This document shows positions 28,372-36,972 of a stretch of 64,000 nt of DNA, in pieces. The stretch is from Prevotella corporis DSM 18810 = JCM 8529 (GTDB taxonomy: Bacteria; Bacteroidota; Bacteroidia; Bacteroidales; Bacteroidaceae), in NCBI RefSeq assembly GCF_000430525.1, contig NZ_AUME01000009.1, positions 31,354 through 95,353 on the forward strand, written 5' to 3'. A model generated the notes under the pieces. It did no database searches, had not been told where the DNA came from, and was given only the letters and a program-made list of their open reading frames with translations. A program made the translations under genes and the position numbers. Numbering within the stretch: the first letter of the stretch is position 1; each line of letters begins with the position of its first letter.

Positions 28372-30345
28372 GTGCGTTTCGACAATGCATCTACTGTAGT
28401 ATATTATTGCTTAATCCAAATGAATATTATAAATTTAGGAATTCTTGCTCACATTGATGCAGGAAAAACTTCCGTAACCGAGAATCTGCTGTTTGCCAGT
28501 GGAGCAACGGAAAAGTGCGGCCGTGTGGATAATGGTGACACCATAACGGACTCTATGGATATAGAGAAACGTAGAGGAATTACTGTCCGGGCTTCTACGA
28601 CATCTATTATCTGGAATGGAGTGAAATGCAATATCATTGACACTCCGGGACACATGGATTTTATTGCGGAAGTGGAGCGGACATTCAAAATGCTTGATGG
28701 AGCAGTCCTCATCTTATCCGCAAAGGAAGGCATACAAGCGCAGACAAAGTTGCTGTTCAGTACTTTACAAAAGCTGCAAATCCCGACAATTATATTTATC
28801 AATAAGATTGACCGTGCCGGTGTGAATTTGGAGCGTTTGTATATGGATATAAAAACAAATCTGTCGCAAGATGTCCTGTTTATGCAAACTGTTGTCGATG
28901 GATCGGTTTATCCGGTTTGCTCCCAAACATATATAAAGGAAGAATACAAAGAATTTGTATGCAACCATGACGACGATATATTAGAACGATATTTGGCGGA
29001 TAGCGAAATTTCACCGGCTGATTATTGGAATACGATAATCGCTCTTGTGGCAAAAGCCAAAGTCTATCCGGTGCTACATGGATCAGCAATGTTCAATATC
29101 GGTATCAATGAGTTGTTGGACGCCATTTCTTCTTTTATACTTCCTCCGGCATCAGTCTCAAACAGACTTTCAGCTTATCTCTATAAGATAGAGCATGACC
29201 CCAAAGGGCATAAAAGAAGTTTTCTTAAAATAATTGACGGAAGTCTGAGACTTCGAGACGTTGTAAGAATCAACGATTCGGAAAAATTCATCAAGATTAA
29301 AAATCTAAAGACTATTTATCAGGGCAGAGAGATAAATGTTGATGAAGTGGGTGCCAATGATATCGCGATTGTAGAAGATATAGAAGATTTTCGAATCGGA
29401 GATTATTTAGGTGCTAAACCTTGTTTGATTCAAGGATTATCTCATCAGCATCCCGCTCTCAAATCCTCCGTCCGGCCAAATAAGCCCGAAGAGAGAAGCA
29501 AGGTGATATCCGCTCTGAATACATTGTGGATTGAAGACCCGTCTTTGTCCTTTTCCATAAACTCATATAGTGATGAATTGGAAATCTCGTTATATGGTTT
29601 GACCCAAAAGGAAATCATACAGACATTGCTGGAAGAACGATTTTCCGTAAAGGTCCATTTTGATGAGATCAAGACTATCTACAAAGAACGACCTATAAAA
29701 AAGGTCAATAAGATTATTCAGATCGAAGTACCACCCAACCCTTACTGGGCCACAATAGGGCTGACTCTTGAACCCTTACCGTTAGGGGCAGGGTTGCAAA
29801 TCGAAAGTGACATCTCCTATGGTTATCTGAACCATTCTTTTCAAAATGCCGTTTTTGAAGGGATTCGTATGTCTTGCCAATCTGGTTTACATGGATGGGA
29901 AGTGACAGATCTGAAAGTAACTTTTACTCAAGCCGAGTATTATAGCCCGGTAAGTACACCTGCTGATTTCAGACAGCTGACCCCTTATGTCTTCAGGCTG
30001 GCTTTGCAACAGTCAGGTGTGGACATTCTCGAACCGATGCTCTGTTTTGAGTTGCAGATACCCCAAGTAGCGAGTTCCAAAGCTATTACAGATTTGCAAA
30101 AACTGATGTCTGAGATTGAAGACATCAGTTGTAATAATGAGTGGTGTCATATTAAAGGGAAAGTTCCATTAAATACAAGTAAAGACTATGCCTCAGAAGT
30201 AAGTTCGTACACTAAGGGCTTAGGCATTTTTATGGTTAAGCCATGTGGGTATCAAATAACAAAAGACGGTTATTCTGATAATATCCGCATGAACGAAAAA
30301 GATAAACTTTTATTCATGTTCCAAAAATCAATGTCATTAAAATAA
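28372..30345 (+). CDS. tetQ: Tetracycline resistance ribosomal protection protein Tet(Q)
   Basis: EF-G-like GTPase that removes tetracycline from the 30S subunit. G motifs are visible: [12 protein letters not shown] (P loop), TPGHMDF and NKIDRAG. Two starts are possible: GTG at 28372 (657 residues, directly after GAGGAGGTATTAAAAG) and ATG at 28420 (641 residues, [16 protein letters not shown]). The longer is given because the hidden ribosome site lies right before it. The stop overlaps rteA (TAATG), so translation is coupled. Confidence 0.97.
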
Positions 30346-32663
30346 TGGAGCGGTCAGGAAATTTCTATAAGGCAATACGGTTGGGATATATACTTATCTC
30401 CATTCTTATCGGATGTATGGCATATAATAGCCTCTATGAATGGCAGGAGATAGAAGCATTAGAACTTGGCAATAAAAAAATAGACGAGCTCCGAAAAGAA
30501 ATAAACAATATCAATATTCAAATGATAAAATTTTCTCTATTGGGTGAAACAATACTGGAATGGAACGATAAAGATATCGAGCATTACCATGCACGGCGTA
30601 TGGCAATGGACAGTATGCTCTGCCGTTTCAAGGCCACCTATCCAGCAGAGCGCATCGATAGTGTGCGCAGTCTTTTAGAGGATAAGGAACGACAGATGTT
30701 CCAGATAGTCCGGTTAATGGATGAACAACAATCTATTAACAAGAAGATAGCCAATCAAATTCCGGTTATTGTACAGAAAAGTGTGCAGGAACAGTCCAAA
30801 AAGCCAAAACGAAAAGGTTTCTTAGGCATATTCGGCAAAAAAAAGGAAGTAACTCCAGCAGTATCAACCACTATCCTTCATTCGGTCAATAGAAACGTAA
30901 TCAGCGAACAGAAAGTGCAGGATCGCCAATTGTCGGAACAAGCCGACAGCCTTGCAGCTCGTAATGCAGAACTTAACAGACAACTGCAAGAATTGATTTG
31001 CCAAATAGAAGAAAAGGTACAAACCGAACTGCAAAGCCGGGAAAACGAAATAGTTGCCATGCGTGAAAAGTCATTTATGCAAGTAGGCGGTTTAATGGGA
31101 TTCGTTCTTCTATTGTTGTTAATTTCCTACATCATCATACATCGTGATGCAAAAAGCATTAAACAATACAAGCACAAGACAACTGATTTGATAAGGCAAC
31201 TGGAACAATCCGTACAACGGAACGAGGCACTGATAACGTCAAGGAAGAAGGCGGTACATACTATCACCCATGAACTGCGCACACCGCTGACAGCAATAAC
31301 AGGCTATGCCGGACTGATACGGAAAGAACAGTGTGAGGATAAGTCCGGGCAGTATATCCAAAACATACTGCAATCCTCCGACCGTATGCGGGATATGCTT
31401 AACACTTTGCTTGACTTCTTCCGCCTGGACAACGGCAAGGAACAGCCCCGTCTGTCACCCTGCCGGATTTCAGCAATCACGCACACACTTGAAACGGAGT
31501 TCATGCCTGTTGCCGTGAACAAAGGGCTGTCCTTGTCCGTGAAGACTGGACACGATGCCATTGTATTGACCGACAAAGAGCGAATAATACAAATCGGGAA
31601 TAACCTGCTGTCAAACGCTGTCAAGTTCACAGAAGAAGGCGGTGTTTCTTTGATTACTGAATATGATAATGGAGTTCTGACACTGGTCGTTGAAGATACA
31701 GGTACAGGCATGACAGAAGAGGAACAGAAACAAGCGTTCGGTGCGTTTGAACGTCTATCAAATGCCGCCGCAAAGGAGGGTTTCGGGCTTGGGCTTGCCA
31801 TAATGCGTAATATTGTGTCGATGCTTGGCGGAACAATCCGTTTAGACAGCAAGAAAGGGAAAGGCAGTCGTTTCACAGTTGAAATTTCTATGCAGGAAGC
31901 TGAAGAACAGCTTGGATATACAAGCAATACACCTGTTTATCATAACAATAAATTCCATGATGTTGTCGCCATTGACAATGATGAGGTATTACTTCTGATG
32001 CTGAAAGAGATGTATTCCCAAGAAGGAATACACTGCGACACTTGCACCGATGCTGCGGCACTGATGGAAATGATACGCCAGAAAGAATACAGCCTGTTGC
32101 TGACAGACTTGAATATGCCCGATATAAACGGTTTCGAATTGCTGGAACTGTTGCGTTCGTCCAACGTGGGCAATTCACCAACAATCCCGGTGGTTGTGGC
32201 AACCGCTTCGGGCAGTTGTAACAAAGGGGAACTATTGGCAAAAGGCTTTGCCGGATGCCTGTTCAAACCGTTCTCCATATCGGAACTGATGGAGGTTTCC
32301 GACAGGTGTGCCATAAAAGCGACACCGGACGGGAAACCGGACTTTTCCGCCTTATTGTCCTATGGCAATGAAGCCGTCATGCTGGAAAAGTTGATAACTG
32401 AAACAGAAAAGGAAATGCAGGCGGTACGGGATGCAGCAAAAGAAAAAGACCTGCAAAAGCTGGATTCCCTGATCCACCACCTGCGCAGTTCGTGGGAGGT
32501 GCTCCGTGCCGACCAACCGCTGAATGTACTTTACGGATTGCTTCGTGGCGATGCTCTCCCGGATGGTGAAGCGTTAAGCCATGCCGTGACTGCCGTGCTG
32601 GATAAGGGAGTGGAAATAATACGGTTGGCAGAAGAGGAAAGGAGAAAATACGAAGATGAATAA
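30345..32663 (+). CDS. rteA: Hybrid sensor histidine kinase RteA
   Basis: 772 residues. Membrane segment near residues 8-26, periplasmic/helical region with a Lys-rich stretch (KKPKRKGFLG), second membrane segment about 246-265, HisKA with the phospho-acceptor His in HTITHELRTPLTAI (about 309), HATPase (NLLSNAVKFTEEGG; GFGLGLAI), receiver domain with the Asp in LLLTDLNMPDINGFELL (about 587), and an Hpt-like C-terminus with HLRSSWEVL. It senses an unknown signal and works with RteB. It is translationally coupled to tetQ, so its amount follows tetracycline. Confidence 0.95.
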   Translation: MERSGNFYKAIRLGYILISILIGCMAYNSLYEWQEIEALELGNKKIDELRKEINNINIQMIKFSLLGETILEWNDKDIEHYHARRMAMDSMLCRFKATYPAERIDSVRSLLEDKERQMFQIVRLMDEQQSINKKIANQIPVIVQKSVQEQSKKPKRKGFLGIFGKKKEVTPAVSTTILHSVNRNVISEQKVQDRQLSEQADSLAARNAELNRQLQELICQIEEKVQTELQSRENEIVAMREKSFMQVGGLMGFVLLLLLISYIIIHRDAKSIKQYKHKTTDLIRQLEQSVQRNEALITSRKKAVHTITHELRTPLTAITGYAGLIRKEQCEDKSGQYIQNILQSSDRMRDMLNTLLDFFRLDNGKEQPRLSPCRISAITHTLETEFMPVAVNKGLSLSVKTGHDAIVLTDKERIIQIGNNLLSNAVKFTEEGGVSLITEYDNGVLTLVVEDTGTGMTEEEQKQAFGAFERLSNAAAKEGFGLGLAIMRNIVSMLGGTIRLDSKKGKGSRFTVEISMQEAEEQLGYTSNTPVYHNNKFHDVVAIDNDEVLLLMLKEMYSQEGIHCDTCTDAAALMEMIRQKEYSLLLTDLNMPDINGFELLELLRSSNVGNSPTIPVVVATASGSCNKGELLAKGFAGCLFKPFSISELMEVSDRCAIKATPDGKPDFSALLSYGNEAVMLEKLITETEKEMQAVRDAAKEKDLQKLDSLIHHLRSSWEVLRADQPLNVLYGLLRGDALPDGEALSHAVTAVLDKGVEIIRLAEEERRKYEDE

Positions 32664-33978
32664 GACAAAAATAATTGTGGTGGAAGACAACATCGTGTAT
32701 TGCGAATATGTCTGCAATATGCTGTCACGGGAGGGCTACCGCAATATGAAGGCTTACCACCTCTCAACCGCGAAGAAACATCTGCAACAGGCAACAGATA
32801 ATGATATCGTGGTTGCCGACCTGCGTCTGCCTGACGGCAGTGGCATAGACCTTTTGTGCTGGATGCGAAAGGAGGGAAAGATGCAGCCCTTCATCATTAT
32901 GACCGACTACGCCGAAGTTAATACCGCCGTGGAAAGCATGAAACTCGGCTCGATAGACTATATTCCCAAACAGCTTGTGGAGGATAAACTTGTCCCCCTG
33001 ATCCGTTCCATACTGAAAGAACGTCAGGCAGGACAACGCCGTATGCCTATATTCGCCCGTGAAGGTTCCGCCTTTCAGAAAATCATGCACCGCATAAGGC
33101 TGGTAGCCGCCACCGATATGAGCGTGATGATATTTGGTGAGAACGGCACGGGCAAGGAGCATATTGCCCACCTGTTGCATGACAAGAGCAAACGTGCAGG
33201 CAAGCCATTTGTGGCGGTGGACTGCGGTTCACTCTCCAAAGAGCTTGCACCGTCGGCTTTCTTCGGACACGTCAAAGGTGCATTTACAGGTGCGGACAAT
33301 GCCAAGAAAGGATATTTCCATGAGGCGGAAGGCGGCACGTTGTTTCTGGACGAGGTAGGAAACCTCGCGTTGGAAACCCAACAGATGTTGCTCCGTGCCA
33401 TACAGGAGAGGCGGTATCGCCCGGTCGGAGACAAGGCAGACCGGAATTTCAATGTCCGCATCATCGCTGCTACCAATGAAGATTTGGAGGTATCGGTGAA
33501 TGAAAAGCGTTTTCGGCAGGATCTTCTGTACCGCCTGCACGACTTCGGGATAACCGTTCCTCCGTTGCGTGACTGTCAAGAAGACATTATGCCGCTGGCA
33601 GAGTTCTTCCGTGATATGGCAAACAGAGAGCTGGAGTGTAGCGTGAGCGGGTTCAGTTCCGAAGCACGTAAAGCGTTGCTGACACACGCATGGCCGGGCA
33701 ACGTGCGGGAACTTCGGCAGAAAGTTATGGGTGCTGTATTGCAGGCGCAGGAAGGTGTTGTCATGAAAGAGCATCTGGAACTTGCCGTGACGAAACCGAC
33801 CTCTACTGTCAGCTTCGCCTTGCGCAATGACGCGGAGGATAAGGAGCGGATATTGCGTGCGTTGAAACAGGCAAACGGCAACCGGAGTGTCGCCGCAGAA
33901 CTGCTCGGCATAGGCAGGACAACACTATACAGCAAACTTGAAGAGTATGGACTTAAATATAAATTCAAGCAATCATAG
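32656..33978 (+). CDS. rteB: NtrC-type response regulator RteB
   Basis: 440 residues. Receiver domain with Asp in VVADLRLPDGSGID (about 55); AAA+ sigma54-interaction domain with GENGTGKEHIAH (Walker A, about 160), GAFTGA (about 209) and DEVGNLALETQ; C-terminal Fis-type HTH (NRSVAAELLGIGRTTLYSKLEEYGL). It activates rteC in CTnDOT. Overlaps rteA by 8 bases. The GAFTGA loop is kept, so it likely needs sigma54. Confidence 0.95.
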   Translation: MNKTKIIVVEDNIVYCEYVCNMLSREGYRNMKAYHLSTAKKHLQQATDNDIVVADLRLPDGSGIDLLCWMRKEGKMQPFIIMTDYAEVNTAVESMKLGSIDYIPKQLVEDKLVPLIRSILKERQAGQRRMPIFAREGSAFQKIMHRIRLVAATDMSVMIFGENGTGKEHIAHLLHDKSKRAGKPFVAVDCGSLSKELAPSAFFGHVKGAFTGADNAKKGYFHEAEGGTLFLDEVGNLALETQQMLLRAIQERRYRPVGDKADRNFNVRIIAATNEDLEVSVNEKRFRQDLLYRLHDFGITVPPLRDCQEDIMPLAEFFRDMANRELECSVSGFSSEARKALLTHAWPGNVRELRQKVMGAVLQAQEGVVMKEHLELAVTKPTSTVSFALRNDAEDKERILRALKQANGNRSVAAELLGIGRTTLYSKLEEYGLKYKFKQS

Positions 33979-34000
33979 CCCGTAATTCACTGAATTTGGC

Positions 34001-34008
34001 TATCTTTG
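34001..34008 (+). promoter_or_regulatory. -7 box before the structured RNA
   Basis: TATCTTTG is an exact TAnnTTTG 23 bases past the rteB stop, with predicted start near 34015. No good -33 box is seen 19 bases upstream. Confidence 0.5.
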
Positions 34009-34014
34009 CATAAC

Positions 34015-34230
34015 ATTTGAGAAAAACGGCGATTGGCAGGAGCTTTTCGCCGCCAACATATAGGATAAGACCGCAAGGCGTTTCAAGCGAAAATCTGGTA
34101 AATTGGAACTACGGAGACGATTGCGTGATGCTTATGCTATGCTTACGCATAGCGTGCATTCACGTACTCTCCGTAAAGGCTTTACCAGAGCCATCGCTTG
34201 AAGGTAGTGTGAATTGCACGCTACTTTTTT
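34015..34230 (+). ncRNA. Long nested-hairpin RNA ending in a terminator
   Basis: About 215 nt between rteB and the RibD-like gene. CGGCGA (34027-34032) pairs with TCGCCG (34047-34052). A rod of perfectly nested arms follows: 34082-34090 with 34194-34202 (TTCAAGCGA), 34094-34102 with 34181-34189 (TCTGGTAAA), 34110-34117 with 34168-34175 (TACGGAGA), 34124-34128 with 34160-34164, and 34136-34142 with 34147-34153 (GCTATGC, loop TTAC). A terminator closes it: GTAGTGTG (34204-34211) with CACGCTAC (34217-34224), then six T. The overlapping open frame has no family or start support. Function unknown: leader, attenuator or trans-acting RNA. Confidence 0.8.
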
Positions 34231-34257
34231 ACCCTTGCCTAACGAAAGGAAACGATT

Positions 34258-34680
34258 ATGGGTAAAGTTCAGATTCTCGCCGTACTGACGATGGACGGAT
34301 GTCTTTCTTCAGAGTTATATGATAAAGCACATCAGGATTTGTGCCTTGACCGTTGCGGTCTTGATGAAATCAGGAAGAAAGCCTTTTACCGTGTGACACC
34401 GGACTATTCCATTTCAATGCTGCACGAATGGAGAAAAGACTGCACAAACATCCGTTACCTCGCGGAAGCCACACCGGACACGGCAGACTATATAAACGGA
34501 CTGCTGCGGATGCACGCTGTGGATGAAATCATACTATACACCGTTCCTTTCATATCCGGAAGCGGACGACATTTTTTTAAGTCGGCTCTGCCAGAGCAAC
34601 ACTGGACGCTTTCCTCTTTGAAAAGCTATCCCAACGGTGTATGTCGCATTATCTATATCCTTGATAAAAAAGCAAGATAG
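34258..34680 (+). CDS. RibD C-terminal/dihydrofolate-reductase-like protein
   Basis: 140 residues. VLTMDGCLSSELYD resembles the start of the RibD C-terminal reductase domain, and FISGSGRHFFKSALPEQHWTLSSLKSYPNGV its C-terminal GSG(x)FF block. Members use NADPH and reduce pyrimidines or pterins; here the domain is short and substrate unknown. Its ATG follows AAAGGAAACGATT. It lies 28 bases after the terminator of the structured RNA, so that RNA could control it. Confidence 0.65.
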   Translation: MGKVQILAVLTMDGCLSSELYDKAHQDLCLDRCGLDEIRKKAFYRVTPDYSISMLHEWRKDCTNIRYLAEATPDTADYINGLLRMHAVDEIILYTVPFISGSGRHFFKSALPEQHWTLSSLKSYPNGVCRIIYILDKKAR

Positions 34681-34800
34681 CCAAAATGTGCGGCAAGCAT
34701 ACATTTCTATTTTCAGGAATAGAATAAATGTTCCGATTACAAACAATTTAAGTCGGAGATAATTTGTCCTTGTGAAAAAATACTGAATTTTATACCTCTG

Positions 34801-34838
34801 AAATCCAGCACTTTGTAAAATTGAGTGTTGGATTTTTT
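34801..34838 (+). terminator. Terminator upstream of rteC
   Basis: AAATCCAGCACT (34801-34812) pairs with AGTGTTGGATTT (34824-34835, one G-T pair) around an 11-base loop, and T6 follows. It separates rteC from the RibD-like gene. Confidence 0.8.
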
Positions 34839-34839
34839 A

Positions 34840-34903
34840 TTTTCTGCCGCGTTTTTTGCCAATTATATTCATGTGCGCACGCAGAAAACAAAGTGTAATT
34901 TTC
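34840..34903 (+). promoter_or_regulatory. Candidate RteB-controlled rteC promoter
   Basis: Inverted repeat TTTTCTGC (34840-34847) and GCAGAAAA (34881-34888), 33 bases apart, stands upstream of a near-consensus -7 box TAATTTTC (34896-34903). This suits an activator site and a weak promoter; RteB as the binder is inferred from CTnDOT regulation. Confidence 0.45.
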
Positions 34904-34918
34904 AAAATTGACAGAACC

Positions 34919-35524
34919 ATGAATTATTTCTTGCTGGCGGAAACCGACTTTTTCCGCCTGATAAACGAAGCCGGCGACTGCAATATGGAAACGGCATACA
35001 CGGCTTTCGCCACCCAAGTGATCGAACTGTGCAACGGCGGCATGGACATGAACCTTACCGTCATCGCGCTTGCCTACATCGAAATCGAGTTGCAGCACCA
35101 TCCCGTACGTAATCTGTCAGAAGAAAAAAGAGAGATTGCCGCCTACGTCAGCAAGGCTCTGTCTTTCGTAAGAAAGATGCAGAAATTCCTTGCCACGCCC
35201 CAAGTGCCACCACTAATATCCGCCAACAACGCAACAGAAACCACCGCCAGCCTTCTTCAATGGACGGGCAATGCCATCGACCTCGTGGAACTTATCTACG
35301 GCATAGACGTGATGGGCTGCATCAACAACGGCAATATGCCGCTCAAACAGCTCGCCCCACTTCTCTATAAGATATTCGGGGTTGATTCTAAAGACTGCTA
35401 CCGCTTCTACACTGATATCAAACGCCGGAAGAACGAAAGCCGCACCTATTTCATTGACAGGATGCAGGAAAAACTGAACGAGAGAATGTTGCGTGATGAG
35501 GAGTTGGAGCGGATGAGAAAATAA
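34919..35524 (+). CDS. rteC: Transcription activator RteC
   Basis: 201 residues; the ATG at 34919 (MNYFLLAETDFFRLINEAGDC) is preferred over an upstream start inside the promoter. RteC-family features: a helical N-terminal half (LTVIALAYIEIELQHH; SEEKREIAAYVSKALSFVRKMQKFL) and the C-terminal winged-helix region INNGNMPLKQLAPLLYKIFGVDSKDCYRFYTDIKRRKNESRTYFID. In CTnDOT it activates the xis2c promoter. A terminator follows at 35547. Confidence 0.92.
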   Translation: MNYFLLAETDFFRLINEAGDCNMETAYTAFATQVIELCNGGMDMNLTVIALAYIEIELQHHPVRNLSEEKREIAAYVSKALSFVRKMQKFLATPQVPPLISANNATETTASLLQWTGNAIDLVELIYGIDVMGCINNGNMPLKQLAPLLYKIFGVDSKDCYRFYTDIKRRKNESRTYFIDRMQEKLNERMLRDEELERMRK

Positions 35525-35546
35525 AAAAATATCCATTACATATGAG

Positions 35547-35576
35547 AAGACAGGAATACTCGTATCCTGTCTTTTT
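35547..35576 (+). terminator. Terminator after rteC
   Basis: AGACAGG pairs with CCTGTCT and ATAC with GTAT around a TC loop (one bulged A); T5 follows. Confidence 0.8.
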
Positions 35577-35776
35577 ATTTTCATTTAATTATATATTAAT
35601 TAGCACAATATATGTGAGTTTTTCATTCCTATAAGGACAAATTTCAGAAACGTATGTCTGGTAAATTATTGAGTCATCATAGTATGAACATATATCATTA
35701 CTAAAAACAATGAAACAACTTCCATAAGATTGTGGTTGTAAAAATCGCCATTTAATAGCCCGTTTTTTTTGTAAAA

Positions 35777-35807
35777 TTCGCCAATTAAAAAAATATGATT
35801 ATCTTTG
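35777..35807 (+). promoter_or_regulatory. Promoter of the ATPase cargo
   Basis: TTCG at 35777-35780, 19 bases, TATCTTTG at 35800-35807 (exact -7). The predicted start leaves a leader of only about 12 bases before the ATG at 35826. The 225 bases further upstream are AT-rich, without a gene. Confidence 0.6.
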
Positions 35808-35825
35808 CATTATATTTTATAAGGT

Positions 35826-36956
35826 ATGGAAACAGTAAATAGAATACTTCAAGAGAAGATTACAGCACGAATCGCGCCCAATAAAGCAGTACTGATTTTT
35901 GGTGCTCGCCGTGTTGGTAAAACGGTAATGATGCGTAAAATTGTGGACAACTATTCAGGTAGGACGATGATGCTCAACGGCGAAGACTACGACACATTAG
36001 CACTATTGGAGAATCGCTCAATAGCCAATTATCGGCATTTATTGGATGGTATTGATTTGCTGGCTATTGATGAGGCACAGAACATACCACAAATCGGTAG
36101 TATTCTGAAGTTGATAGTTGATGAAATACCGGGAATAAGTGTCTTGGCAAGTGGTTCTTCGTCATTCGATTTGCTGAATAAGACTGGTGAACCGTTGGTC
36201 GGCCGCAGTACGCAATTTCTCCTTACACCATTCTCGCAACGGGAAATCGCACAGACGGAAACGGCACTTGAAACCCGCCAGAACCTCGAAGCGCGCTTGA
36301 TTTACGGTTCCTATCCCGAAGTAGTAATGATGGAGAACTATGAACGTAAAACAGACTACCTACGTGATATTGTCGGTGCATACCTGCTTAAAGATATCTT
36401 AGCAATTGACGGCTTAAAAAATTCGAGCAAGATGCGCGATCTACTGCGATTGATAGCTTTTCAGTTGGGCAGCGAAGTTTCTTACGAAGAGTTAGGTAAA
36501 CAACTCGGCATGAGCAAGACGACCGTTGAAAAATACCTCGACCTATTGGAAAAGGTCTTCGTTATCTATCGTCTGGGGGCTTATTCGCGTAACCTACGCA
36601 AGGAGGTTACAAAAGCTGGCAAGTGGTACTTCTACGACAACGGCATTCGCAATGCCATTATCGGGGCTTTCTCACCGCTGGCCATTCGGCAGGATGTCGG
36701 TGCGCTGTGGGAGAACTACATCATCGGAGAGCGGCGCAAAGCGAACTTCAATGAGGGACTGCACAGGGAGTTCTATTTCTGGCGCACCTACGACAAACAG
36801 GAAATCGACCTGATTGAGGAGAGTGCCGACAGTCTTACCGCCTTGGAGTTCAAGTGGGGAAATAAAATGCCGGCCGCACCGAAAGCCTTCCAAGAAGCCT
36901 ATCCCTATGCCGAGTTTCATGTGGTAAATCGGGAGAATTATTTGGAGTTCGTATAA
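35826..36956 (+). CDS. DUF4143-type AAA ATPase
   Basis: 376 residues. Walker A GARRVGKTVMM (about 26-36), Walker B LLAIDEAQNIPQ (about 78-90), sensor-like LASGSSSFDLL; middle winged-helix-like EELGKQLGMSKTTVEKYLDLLEK; C-terminal DUF4143 part with EIDLIEE and LTALEFKWG, matching the D...ExK layout of a PD-(D/E)xK fold. Proteins of this family are common mobile cargo with unproven roles, possibly nucleases or defence. It is followed after 16 bases by the KAP gene, so the pair is probably one operon. Confidence 0.8.
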   Translation: METVNRILQEKITARIAPNKAVLIFGARRVGKTVMMRKIVDNYSGRTMMLNGEDYDTLALLENRSIANYRHLLDGIDLLAIDEAQNIPQIGSILKLIVDEIPGISVLASGSSSFDLLNKTGEPLVGRSTQFLLTPFSQREIAQTETALETRQNLEARLIYGSYPEVVMMENYERKTDYLRDIVGAYLLKDILAIDGLKNSSKMRDLLRLIAFQLGSEVSYEELGKQLGMSKTTVEKYLDLLEKVFVIYRLGAYSRNLRKEVTKAGKWYFYDNGIRNAIIGAFSPLAIRQDVGALWENYIIGERRKANFNEGLHREFYFWRTYDKQEIDLIEESADSLTALEFKWGNKMPAAPKAFQEAYPYAEFHVVNRENYLEFV

Positions 36957-36972
36957 TCAATAAATTACGTAT

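Noticed and set aside
34017..34265. An 82-residue open frame between rteB and the RibD-like gene
   Set aside because: It runs through the whole nested hairpin and its terminator and looks like no family; the RNA structure explains the sequence better.
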